47,482 bases of DNA from JANPBY01 sp963851405 (GTDB lineage Bacteria; Actinomycetota; Actinomycetes; DATJPE01): NCBI GenBank assembly GCA_963851405.1, contig CAWKPB010000010.1, forward strand, positions 1-47,482, in the 5' to 3' direction. The notes below the pieces were generated by a model. It was not told the DNA's origin. It saw nothing but the letters and a program-made list of their open reading frames with translations, and did not search any database. The position numbers were made by a program, and so were the translations under genes. Each line of letters starts with the position of its first letter. Positions within the stretch are counted from its first letter, which is position 1. This document shows, piece after piece, positions 1-7,427 of this stretch.

Positions 1-1109
1 GCGGCGGTGCGCTGCTGCAACTGTCGATCTTCGCGCTCGGGATCATGCCGTACATCACGGCCTCGATCATCGTGCAGTTGCTCACCGTGGTGATCCCGCG
101 GTTCGAGACGCTGAAGAAGGAAGGCCAGTCCGGCCAGGCGAAGCTCACGCAGTACACCCGCTACCTCACGATCGGGCTAGCCGTGCTTCAGGCCACCGGG
201 CTGGTGGCGATTGCCGCGAGCCCGGGCCAGTTGTTCCAGGGCTGCGCGGCGGATCTGGTGCCCAACGACTCGCCCTTGGTGCTCGGGACCATGGTTCTCA
301 CCATGACCGCCGGAACCGCGGTCATCATGTGGCTGGCCGAGCTGATCACCGACCGGGGTATCGGCAACGGAATGTCGCTGTTGATCTTCGTGTCGATCAT
401 CGCCCAGTTCCCCGTTCAGCTATGGGCCATCCGGGCCAGCAACGGGTACATCACCTTCGCCCTGGTGATGGTCATGGGCATTGCGCTCGTGGCCGCGGTG
501 GTCTTCGTCGAGCAGGCTCAGCGCCGGGTTCCCGTGCAGTACGCCAAGCGGATGATCGGGCGACGTCAGTACGGCGGGACGTCGACGTACATCCCGATCA
601 AGGTCAACCAGGCCGGCGTCATCCCGGTCATCTTCGCGTCCTCGCTGCTGTACATCCCGACCTTGCTGGTCAACCTGTCTTCGAACCCCAACGAGGGCTG
701 GGCCGCCTGGATTCAGCGGTACTTCGTGCGGGGCGACCACCCGCTGTACGTGATCACCTTCTTCTTGCTGATCGTCTTCTTCACCTACTTCTACGTCTCG
801 ATCACGTTCAACCCCGACGAGATCTCCGAGAACATGAAGAAGTACGGCGGTTTCATCCCGGGTATCCGGGCCGGTCGCCCGACGGCTGAATACCTCGACT
901 ACGTGCTCTCGCGCCTCACCGCGGCGGGGTCGATGTATCTGGGCTTCATCGCCTGCCTGCCGCTCATGGCGTTCGCGTTCATCAACCTGAGCGGGTCCTT
1001 CCCGTTCGGTGGCACCAGCATCCTGATCATGGTCGGGGTGGGCTTGGACACCGTGAAACAGATCGAGTCCCAGCTTCAGCAGCGCCACTACGAAGGGTTC
1101 CTCCGCTGA
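1..1109 (+). CDS. secY: SecY, protein translocase subunit (5' end outside window)
   Basis: Central pore subunit of the SecYEG inner-membrane translocon. The reading frame is open from base 3, so the N-terminus (about 65-70 residues by family length) lies before the window. About 368 residues are visible, with many hydrophobic membrane segments and the cytoplasmic-loop hallmark YGGFIPGIR around base 842. Just before the first visible Met at 45 the frame encodes typical SecY sequence (LLQLSIFALGIMPYIT), so that Met is internal. It is followed directly by adk, as in the spc operon of actinobacteria. Confidence 0.97.
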   Translation, partial: GGALLQLSIFALGIMPYITASIIVQLLTVVIPRFETLKKEGQSGQAKLTQYTRYLTIGLAVLQATGLVAIAASPGQLFQGCAADLVPNDSPLVLGTMVLTMTAGTAVIMWLAELITDRGIGNGMSLLIFVSIIAQFPVQLWAIRASNGYITFALVMVMGIALVAAVVFVEQAQRRVPVQYAKRMIGRRQYGGTSTYIPIKVNQAGVIPVIFASSLLYIPTLLVNLSSNPNEGWAAWIQRYFVRGDHPLYVITFFLLIVFFTYFYVSITFNPDEISENMKKYGGFIPGIRAGRPTAEYLDYVLSRLTAAGSMYLGFIACLPLMAFAFINLSGSFPFGGTSILIMVGVGLDTVKQIESQLQQRHYEGFLR

Positions 1110-1114
1110 CCCGT

Positions 1115-1690
1115 TTGGTGCTGCTCGGGCCTCCCGGGGCCGGGAAAGGCACCCAGGCCAAGGCGCTGGCCAGTCACCTCGGCGTGCCGGCGATCTCCAC
1201 GGGTGACATCTTCCGGGCCAACGTGGCCGGAGGGACTCAGCTGGGTCACCAGGCCCAGGAGTTCATGGACCGGGGCGAGTACGTCCCCGACTCGGTGACC
1301 AACGCGATGGTCCGCGACCGGCTGCGCGAGCCCGATGCTCGGGCCGGCTTTCTGCTGGACGGCTACCCCCGCACGATGGCGCAAGTGGCTGAGCTCGACG
1401 GCATGCTGGCCGAGGCGGGGACGCCGCTCGACGGAGTTCTGGAGATCGTCGCCGCCACCGACGAGGTGGTCCGGCGGCTGATGGTGCGGGCGACCGAGCA
1501 GGGCCGCGCCGACGACACCGAGGACGTCATTCGCCGACGGCTCGAGGTGTACGCCGAGCAGACTGCGCCGCTCGCCGCGGCCTATCGGGAGCGCGGCCTG
1601 CTTCGTGACGTGGATGGCATCGGCGCGGTCGACGAGGTGACCGTACGACTGCTCGAGGCGCTGCAGACTGACCCGCCTGCGGTGTCTTGA
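1115..1690 (+). CDS. adk: Adenylate kinase
   Basis: Catalyses ATP + AMP = 2 ADP in the cytoplasm. The P-loop GPPGAGKGT is at the N-terminus, followed by the AMP-binding region (STGDIFR) and LLDGYPRT. The lid is the short type without zinc cysteines, and the 191-residue length fits actinobacterial short-lid enzymes. The start is uncertain. TTG at 1115 is the first standard start codon, but the family normally begins M-x-R-L-V-L-L-G, which here would need CTG at 1106. That codon overlaps the secY stop and sits 8 nt after an AAGGG ribosome-binding site, so initiation at 1106 is quite possible. The stop overlaps the map ATG. Confidence 0.93.
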   Translation: MVLLGPPGAGKGTQAKALASHLGVPAISTGDIFRANVAGGTQLGHQAQEFMDRGEYVPDSVTNAMVRDRLREPDARAGFLLDGYPRTMAQVAELDGMLAEAGTPLDGVLEIVAATDEVVRRLMVRATEQGRADDTEDVIRRRLEVYAEQTAPLAAAYRERGLLRDVDGIGAVDEVTVRLLEALQTDPPAVS

Positions 1691-2540
1691 TGTTCCGCCG
1701 TCGGGACCCCAGGATCGAGATCAAGTCCGCCGAGCAGGTGCAACTGATGCGCCGGGCGGGGATGGTGGTCGCGCAAGCCCTAGCCCTGTTGACCGACTCG
1801 GTTCGCCCCGGGATCTCGACCGCGGAACTCGACGCGGTCGCCGAGGAGCACATCCGCTCAAGCGGGGCTGTGCCGTCGTTCAAGGGCTACCACGGCTTCC
1901 CAGCAACCATCTGCACTTCGGTCAACGACGAGATCGTGCACGGAATCCCCGGTGATCGGCGCTTGGTCGAGGGAGATGTCGTCTCGATCGACTGCGGGGC
2001 CATCGTTGACGGCTGGCACGGCGATGCGGCCGTGTCGGTACCCGTCGGCCCGGTTTCCGAAGACGTGGCGACCCTCCTCGAGGTGACCGAGGCGGCCCTG
2101 TGGAGCGGTCTGGCCGCGGTCCGCGAGGGTGGACGGCTGTCCGACATCGGGCATGCCGTCGAGACTTCCGTGCGTTCGCGTGGCGACTACGGGATCGTCG
2201 AGGAGTACGTCGGGCACGGAATCGGCACCCAGATGCACCAACGCCCCGAACGTCCCCAACTTCGGCCGCCCCGGCCGAGGCCCAGAGTTGGTCGACGGCC
2301 TCGTTGTCGCTATCGAGCCCATGGTCAACCTCGGCTCCCGCTACACCCGTGAGCTCGAGGATGGCTGGACCGTCGTCACCCAGGACGGCAGGTGGTCCGC
2401 GCATTTCGAGCACACGGTGGCGGTGACCCCGGCCGGCCCGTGGGTGCTCACGGCCCTCGACGGTGGGACCGAACGGCTGGGCAATCAGCGCCCGGTGGCC
2501 CTCGACCTGCCGGTTTCCCTCAGGCAGGGCGTTGCCGTAG
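1690..2540 (+). CDS. map: Methionine aminopeptidase, type I, interrupted by an apparent frameshift
   Basis: Removes the initiator Met from nascent proteins. ATG 1690 overlaps the adk stop by one base. The first frame carries the N-terminal two thirds (VNDEIVHGIPGDR, SIDCGAIVDGWHGDAA, GHGIGTQMH) but then degenerates. The family sequence resumes one base over at about 2240 (PNFGRPGRGP, VVAIEPMV, FEHTVAVT), so one extra base lies between about 2234 and 2245. The resumed frame has no stop until 2923, deep inside infA. The end given here assumes a second indel and use of the TAG at 2538, which would give about 283 residues, normal for the family. This is an essential gene, so sequence error is more likely than true loss. 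Confidence 0.85.
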
Positions 2541-2543
2541 ACT
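2514..2543 (+). promoter_or_regulatory. Possible infA promoter
   Basis: A good -10 hexamer, TAGACT, lies at 2538-2543. The -35 region 18 bp upstream (TTTCCC, 2514-2519) is poor. It would give a leader of about 110 nt before infA and would separate infA and the alpha-operon genes from secY-adk-map. Confidence 0.35.
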
Positions 2544-2658
2544 CTGCCGGTCGGCTGACGTCGGCCACCGTTGTTGCGCGTCCCGCGGCTGATCAATCTG
2601 GGTTCGCTCTGGTGGCTTCGTCGCGCCCGGCACCCCGTACCCACCGAAATGCGAGGAC

Positions 2659-2880
2659 ATGCCGAAGAAGGATGGCGCCATCGAGGTCGAGGGCACCGTT
2701 GTCGAGTCACTCCCGAATGCGATGTTCCGGGTGGAGCTCCCCAACAAGCACCTCGTCCTGGCCCATATCAGCGGCAAGATGCGCCAGCACTACATCCGAA
2801 TCCTTCCTGAGGACCGGGTTGTGGTGGAGCTGTCCCCGTACGACCTCACTCGGGGTCGCATCGTGTACCGGTACAAGTAA
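2659..2880 (+). CDS. infA: Translation initiation factor IF-1
   Basis: 73-residue single OB-fold protein that binds the ribosomal A site during initiation. It starts MPKKDGAIEVEGTV and carries the family motif NAMFRVEL and the C-terminal LTRGRIVYRYK. Length and position (after map, before rpmJ) are standard for actinobacteria. The apparent long frame of map continues across this gene in another frame, but infA is clearly the real gene here. Confidence 0.98.
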   Translation: MPKKDGAIEVEGTVVESLPNAMFRVELPNKHLVLAHISGKMRQHYIRILPEDRVVVELSPYDLTRGRIVYRYK

Positions 2881-2919
2881 CCGAACGACCCCAACCCGAA
2901 CAGTGAGAGCCGCACCCCG

Positions 2920-3033
2920 ATGAAGGTCAACCCCAGCGTCAAGCCGATCTGCGACAAGTGCAAGGTCATCCGTCGCCACGGCCGCGTCATGGTCATTTGC
3001 GACAACCCGCGTCACAAGCAGCGGCAGGGCTGA
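2920..3033 (+). CDS. rpmJ: 50S ribosomal protein L36
   Basis: 37-residue ribosomal protein beginning MKVNPSVKPICDKCK and ending RHKQRQG. The zinc-ribbon ligands are a CDKC pair and a later Cys in MVICDNPRH plus His, so this is the C+ (zinc-binding) paralogue. It lies 39 nt downstream of infA, the usual actinobacterial order infA-rpmJ-rpsM. Confidence 0.97.
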   Translation: MKVNPSVKPICDKCKVIRRHGRVMVICDNPRHKQRQG

Positions 3034-3070
3034 CCTTCACCACCAGCACTCCCGCACGAGCAGGACCCAC

Positions 3071-3122
3071 AGCACCAACCAACACAGCACCAACCAACAC
3101 AGCACCAACCAACACAGCACCA
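3071..3122 (+). repeat. 15-bp tandem repeat, about 3.5 copies
   Basis: Three perfect copies of AGCACCAACCAACAC at 3071-3085, 3086-3100 and 3101-3115, then a partial fourth copy. It lies in the 242-bp gap between rpmJ and rpsM, which is C-rich and low-complexity. No coding function is apparent. Confidence 0.9.
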
Positions 3123-3204
3123 TCGCACCCGCACACACCGCTCCCGACCCCCGCTCCGGACGCCATCCGGACCGGGACGCCACCCCCGGCCCGGAGGCCA
3201 GGGA

Positions 3205-3223
3205 CCCACCCAGGGCGGGTGGG
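3205..3223 (+). promoter_or_regulatory. Hairpin in the leader upstream of rpsM
   Basis: A 7-bp perfect inverted repeat, CCCACCC / GGGTGGG, with a 5-nt loop, 53 nt before rpsM. It has no following T tract, so it is a weak terminator candidate. It could instead be part of a regulatory leader. In other bacteria S4, encoded downstream here, represses the alpha operon at the rpsM leader, but nothing in the sequence proves that for this gene. Confidence 0.35.
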
Positions 3224-3275
3224 AACGGAGCGGTTCGACACCTCCGGCACAACCAGGAAGAGAGACCAACGCCCC

Positions 3276-3653
3276 ATGGCACGCCTCGTAGGCGTCGACC
3301 TCCCCCGCGAAAAGCGGCTGGAGATCGCGTTGACCTACATCTACGGCATTGGCCGGACCCGAGCTCTGCACACCCTCGCCGCGACCGGGATCAACCCCGA
3401 CACCCGCGTCAAGGACCTCACCGACGACGAAGTCGTCAAGTTGCGTGACCACATCGAGGGCACGTTCAAGGTCGAAGGTGACCTCCGCCGCGAGGTGGCC
3501 GCAGACATCAAGCGCAAGGTGGAGATCGGCTGCTACCAGGGCATCCGCCACCGTCGTGGCCTGCCGGTCCGCGGACAGCGCACCCACACCAATGCTCGGG
3601 GCCGCAAGGGTCCGCGTAAGGCCATCGCCGGAAAGAAGAAGGTCACCAAGTAA
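3276..3653 (+). CDS. rpsM: 30S ribosomal protein S13
   Basis: 125-residue protein of the small-subunit head. It begins MARLVGVDLPREKRLEIALTY and carries YGIG, the conserved RHRRGLPVRGQRTHTNAR segment and a lysine-rich tail (KKKVTK). The purine-rich ribosome-binding site AGGAAGAGAG precedes the ATG. The stop overlaps the rpsK start (TAATG), so the two are translationally coupled. Confidence 0.98.
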   Translation: MARLVGVDLPREKRLEIALTYIYGIGRTRALHTLAATGINPDTRVKDLTDDEVVKLRDHIEGTFKVEGDLRREVAADIKRKVEIGCYQGIRHRRGLPVRGQRTHTNARGRKGPRKAIAGKKKVTK

Positions 3654-4057
3654 TGCCTCCCAAGAGTCGCCAGGCGGGCGCCAAGAAGGTGCGCCGCAAG
3701 GAGAAGAAGAACGTGGCCCATGGCCACGCTCACATCAAGAGCACGTTCAACAACACCATCGTCTCGATCACGGACCCGCAGGGGAATGTGATCTCGTGGG
3801 CCTCGGCCGGACACGTGGGCTTCAAGGGCTCGCGCAAGTCCACGCCGTACGCCGCCCAGATGGCCGCTGAGTCGGCCGCTCGCCGTGCTCAGGAGCACGG
3901 CATGAAGAAGGTCGACGTCTTCGTGAAGGGCCCGGGTTCGGGCCGCGAGACGGCGATCCGTTCCCTCCAGGCCACCGGCCTGGAGGTGGGGTCGATCCAG
4001 GACGTGACCCCGTCGCCGCACAACGGCTGCCGTCCGCCCAAGCGCCGTCGCGTCTGA
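3653..4057 (+). CDS. rpsK: 30S ribosomal protein S11
   Basis: 134-residue platform protein with a basic N-terminus (KKVRRKEKKNVAHGHAHIKS), the NNTIVSITD motif and the highly conserved C-terminal PHNGCRPPKRRRV. It overlaps the rpsM stop by one base and is followed 32 nt later by rpsD, with GAGGAGAG as the ribosome-binding site. Confidence 0.98.
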   Translation: MPPKSRQAGAKKVRRKEKKNVAHGHAHIKSTFNNTIVSITDPQGNVISWASAGHVGFKGSRKSTPYAAQMAAESAARRAQEHGMKKVDVFVKGPGSGRETAIRSLQATGLEVGSIQDVTPSPHNGCRPPKRRRV

Positions 4058-4089
4058 CGCCCCACCGATCGAGGAGAGAAACACACACC

Positions 4090-4716
4090 ATGGCCCGTTA
4101 CACCGGCCCCGACTGCAAGCGCTGCCGCCGCGAGAAGACGAAGCTCTTCCTCAAGGGTTCCAAGTGCGAGTCGTCCAAGTGCCCCATTGAGATCCGTCCC
4201 TATCCGCCCGGCGAGCACGGCCGTGGCCGGAGCAAGGACAGTGAGTACCTCTTGCAGATGCGCGAGAAGCAGAAGTGCGCGCGCATCTACGGCGTGCTCG
4301 AGAAGCAGTTCCGCGGCTACTACAAGGAGGCCAACGCCGGCCAAGGCAAGACCGGCGAGAACCTCCTGCGCATCCTTGAGTCGCGCCTCGACAACGTCGT
4401 CTACCGCGCCGGCTTCGCCAAGTCCCGCGACATGGCCCGCCAGCTCGTGCGCCACGGCCACTTCACGGTCAACGGCGTCAAGGTCGACATTCCGAGCTAC
4501 CGCGTCAGCGACAGCGACATCGTCGAGGTCCGCCCAAGTTCGGTGGAGTTGACGCCGTTCGTCATCGCTCGCGCCGAAGCCGGCGAGCGCCCCGTCCCGG
4601 CCTGGATCGAATCGATCCCGACCAAGATGCGGATCCTGGTCCATGCCCTCCCGGCTCGTCAGGTCATCGACACGCAGGTGCAAGAGCAGCTGATCGTCGA
4701 GCTCTACAGCAAGTAG
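4090..4716 (+). CDS. rpsD: 30S ribosomal protein S4
   Basis: 208-residue primary rRNA-binding protein. The N-terminus holds a zinc site, CKRC followed about 14 residues later by a C-x4-C pair (SKCESSKC), so this is the zinc-containing form. The S4 RNA-binding domain follows (RLDNVVYRAGFAKSRDMARQ, VRHGHFTVNG). In many bacteria S4 is the translational repressor of its own operon. Confidence 0.97.
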   Translation: MARYTGPDCKRCRREKTKLFLKGSKCESSKCPIEIRPYPPGEHGRGRSKDSEYLLQMREKQKCARIYGVLEKQFRGYYKEANAGQGKTGENLLRILESRLDNVVYRAGFAKSRDMARQLVRHGHFTVNGVKVDIPSYRVSDSDIVEVRPSSVELTPFVIARAEAGERPVPAWIESIPTKMRILVHALPARQVIDTQVQEQLIVELYSK

Positions 4717-4800
4717 CCCCACTCTCGCGGCGGCCGGATGCCGCTGCGAGACGTACATACGCGACGTCAAATAGCGGTCGTCGCGGGAAGGACATCTCCA

Positions 4801-5824
4801 GTGCTTATCGCCCAGCGCCCCACCCTCTCCGAGGAAGTTGTCGACGACAGCCGCTCGCGGTTCGTCATCGAGCCCTTGGAGCCCGGCTTCGGCTACACCC
4901 TCGCCAACTCCTTGCGCCGCACCCTGCTGTCGTCGATTCCCGGCGCCGCGGTCACCTCAATTCGCGTCGACGGAGTGCTGCACGAGTTCACGACCGTGCC
5001 CGGCGTCAAGGAAGACATCACCGACGTCGTGCTCAACATCAAGGAGCTCGTCGTGAGCTCCGAGCACGATGAGCCGGTCGTGATGTATCTGCGCAAGTCC
5101 GGCCCTGGCGTTGTGACTGCGGCAGACATCGCGCCGCCCGCTGGCGTCGAGGTCCACAACCCCGAGCTTCACCTCGCCACGCTCAACGCGAAGGGCAAGC
5201 TCGAGATCGAGCTGACTGTGGAGCGCGGGCGCGGGTACGTCTCCGCCGTACAGAACAAGCAGGTCGGCCAGGAGATCGGCCGGATTCCGGTCGACTCGAT
5301 CTACTCGCCGGTCCTCAAGGTCACCTACAAGGTGGACGCGACCCGCGTGGAGCAGCGCACCGACTTCGACCGCCTCGTGCTCGACGTCGAGACCAAGCAG
5401 AGCATGAAGCCGCGCGACGCCGTGGCCAGTGCCGGCAAGACCCTGGTCGAGTTGTTCGGCTTGGCTCGTCGAGCTCAATGTCGAGGCCGAGGGCATCGAC
5501 ATGGGCCCATCGCCGGTCGACGCCGCGCTGGCCGCCGATCTGGCGCTGCCGATCGAGGAGCTGGAGCTCACCGTTCGGTCCTACAACTGCCTCAAGCGCG
5601 AGGGCATTCACACGGTGGGTGAGCTGGTCTCCCGCAGCGAGGCGGACCTGCTCGACATCCGTAACTTCGGCTCCAAGTCGATCGACGAGGTCAAGGTCAA
5701 GCTGCACTCGATGGGCCTGGCCCTGAAGGACAGCCCCCCTGGCTTCGACCCCGGCCTGGTGGTCGACTCCTTCAGCGACTTCGATGACCAGGACCAGGGT
5801 TTCGCCGAGGACGAGCGGCTCTGA
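4801..5824 (+). CDS. rpoA: RNA polymerase alpha subunit, interrupted by an apparent frameshift
   Basis: Scaffold of RNA polymerase assembly. GTG 4801 gives the canonical actinobacterial start MLIAQRPTLSEE; the ATG upstream at 4738 is out of context. The N-terminal dimerisation domain is intact (GYTLANSLRRTLLSS, MKPRDAVASAGKTLVELFGLA). At about 5466 the frame is lost and the family sequence continues one base over (ELNVEAEG, then the C-terminal domain TVRSYNCLKREGIHTVGEL and NFGSKSIDEV) to the stop at 5824. Removing one base from the GCTCGTCGAG stretch (5464-5473) restores the whole protein, about 340 residues. No slippery heptamer is visible, so an indel error is the best explanation. Confidence 0.93.
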
Positions 5825-5869
5825 GCGTCCGCTCACCCACTCATCCGGCCCCGACAGGAGTAACGACAG

Positions 5870-6583
5870 ATGCCCACGCCCACGAAGGGTCCCCGCCTCG
5901 GCGGCGGCCCCGCGCACGAGCGGCTGATGCTCGCGAACCTCGCGACCGCGTTGTTCGAGCACGGAAAGATCACCACGACCGAGGCCAAGGCCAAGCGGCT
6001 ACGGCCGCTTGCTGAGCGCCTGATCACCTTCGCGAAGCGTGGCGACCTCGCCTCGCGTCGGCGGGTGATGACCGTCGTCCGGGACAAGGACGTCGTCCAC
6101 GTGCTGTTCACCGAGATCGGCCCTCGCTATGAGAACCGGCACGGCGGATACACCCGGATCACCAAGATCGGCCCCCGCAAGGGCGACAACGCGCCGATGG
6201 CCGTGATCGAGCTGGTCGAGGCCCTCACCGTCCAGCAGACGGCGGTCCGCGAGGCCGAGGCGGCGACCAAGCGCACGGCGAAGAAGAAGAGTGCCGCCAA
6301 GAAGTCGGCAGCAGCTGCCCCGGCGCTTGAGGACACCGACGAGCCGGCCGAGACCCCCGAAGTCGAGGACCTGCCTTCGGGCGACTCCCCGACTTCAGAG
6401 GCCGACGATGCGGTCGGAGCCGACGAGCCAGCAGCCGAGGAGCCAGCAGCCGAGGAGCCAGCGGCCGAGGAGCCAGCGGCCGAGGAGCCAGCGCCGGAGC
6501 CAGCGCCGAGGAGCCAGCAGCCGAGGAGCCAGCGGCCGAGGATGCCAAGGACGAGGACGCCAAGTCCTGACCATGCGCACTGA
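5870..6583 (+). CDS. rplQ: 50S ribosomal protein L17 with long acidic repeat tail
   Basis: The first 125 or so residues are L17 (MPTPTKGPRLGG, HERLMLANLATALFEH, KRLRPLAERLITFAK), near the polypeptide exit tunnel. A Lys/Ala linker and a low-complexity tail with E-E-P-A-A repeats follow, an extension common in actinobacterial L17. Near 6508 the repeat loses frame: as read, the tail becomes Arg/Ser/Pro rich and ends at 6583 inside truA. Adding one G in the CCGAGG at about 6508 would keep the acidic repeat and end the protein at TGA 6568-6570, just before the truA ATG. The ribosomal domain is unaffected. Confidence 0.95.
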   Translation: MPTPTKGPRLGGGPAHERLMLANLATALFEHGKITTTEAKAKRLRPLAERLITFAKRGDLASRRRVMTVVRDKDVVHVLFTEIGPRYENRHGGYTRITKIGPRKGDNAPMAVIELVEALTVQQTAVREAEAATKRTAKKKSAAKKSAAAAPALEDTDEPAETPEVEDLPSGDSPTSEADDAVGADEPAAEEPAAEEPAAEEPAAEEPAPEPAPRSQQPRSQRPRMPRTRTPSPDHAH

Positions 6584-7415
6584 CGAGCCCGCTGCCTTCA
6601 TGGGTGGCGGGCTCGTTCGTCTTCGGCTCCGCCTGGCCTATGACGGGACGGCCTTCTCGGGGTGGGCCAAGCAACCCGGGCTGCGCACCGTTCAGCGTGA
6701 GTTGGAGGCGGCACTGGCCCAAGTGCTTCGGCTGGACCGACCCCCAACGACCACCGTCGCCGGCCGCACCGATGCGGGAGTTCATGCCCGAGACCAGGTG
6801 GCCCATGTCGACCTACCGTCGGAGGGTCTGGACGTCGGGGAGTTGCTGCGGAGGTTGCGTGGCGTGCTCCCGGAGGACCTGGTCATGAAGGACGTCACCT
6901 GTGCACCGCCGGGCTTCGACGCCAGGTTCAGCGCCCTGTGGCGGCGGTATGTCTACCGGATCGCCGACACACCCCAGGCGGTGGATCCGCTGACCCGCCA
7001 CGAGGTGGTGGAGCATCCGCGGCCCTTGGACATCGCCCGCATGAATCGGGCCGCGCAGATCCTGCTGGGTGAGCACGACTTCGCGGCCTTCTGCCGCCGC
7101 CGCGAGGGAGCGAGCACCGTCCGGACCCTGCTCGAGATCGGGTGGGTACGGCGAGAGCATGACGGGCTCGTCGTCGCCACGGTGCGGGCCGACGCGTTTT
7201 GCCATTCAATGGTGCGGGCCCTGGTAGGAGTGCTGATGCCCGTGGGTGAGGGACGGCGCCCCGAATTGTGGCCCGAGCAGATCTTGCGCGCAGCGGTCAG
7301 GGACCCGGCCGTGACGGTCGCTCGAGCGAAGGGGCTGACGCTGGAAGAGATCGCCTATCCACGGGACGAGGAAATGGCGCAGCGCGCCGTGGAGGCCCGG
7401 CGCTTCCGCGGCTGA
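6573..7415 (+). CDS. truA: tRNA pseudouridine(38-40) synthase
   Basis: Converts U38-U40 of the tRNA anticodon stem to pseudouridine. The catalytic motif GRTDAGVHA (catalytic Asp) is present, with YDGTAFSGW at the N-terminus and FCHSMVRALVG near the C-terminus. ATG 6573 follows the expected rplQ stop by 2 nt. ATG 6600 is an alternative that starts nearer the conserved domain, but it lies in the loop of the hairpin described above. The annotated form is 280 residues. Confidence 0.95.
   Translation: MRTDEPAAFMGGGLVRLRLRLAYDGTAFSGWAKQPGLRTVQRELEAALAQVLRLDRPPTTTVAGRTDAGVHARDQVAHVDLPSEGLDVGELLRRLRGVLPEDLVMKDVTCAPPGFDARFSALWRRYVYRIADTPQAVDPLTRHEVVEHPRPLDIARMNRAAQILLGEHDFAAFCRRREGASTVRTLLEIGWVRREHDGLVVATVRADAFCHSMVRALVGVLMPVGEGRRPELWPEQILRAAVRDPAVTVARAKGLTLEEIAYPRDEEMAQRAVEARRFRG
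6583..6616 (+). terminator. Terminator-like hairpin at the rplQ/truA junction
   Basis: Perfect 10-bp stem ACGAGCCCGC / GCGGGCTCGT with a 14-nt loop, followed by a short T-containing run. It sits where the ribosomal operon should end but lies inside the first 15 codons of truA as annotated, so it may act as an attenuator between rplQ and truA. Confidence 0.55.
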
Positions 7416-7427
7416 CACAGTGACCCC

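Noticed and set aside
3071..3122. 15-bp repeats before rpsM as CRISPR or iterons of an origin
   Set aside because: Contiguous units without spacers, no AT-rich region and no DnaA-box cluster.
5455..5480. Programmed ribosomal frameshifting in rpoA
   Set aside because: No X-XXY-YYZ heptamer, no internal Shine-Dalgarno or hairpin at useful spacing; map and the last gene show similar single-base shifts, which points to sequence errors.
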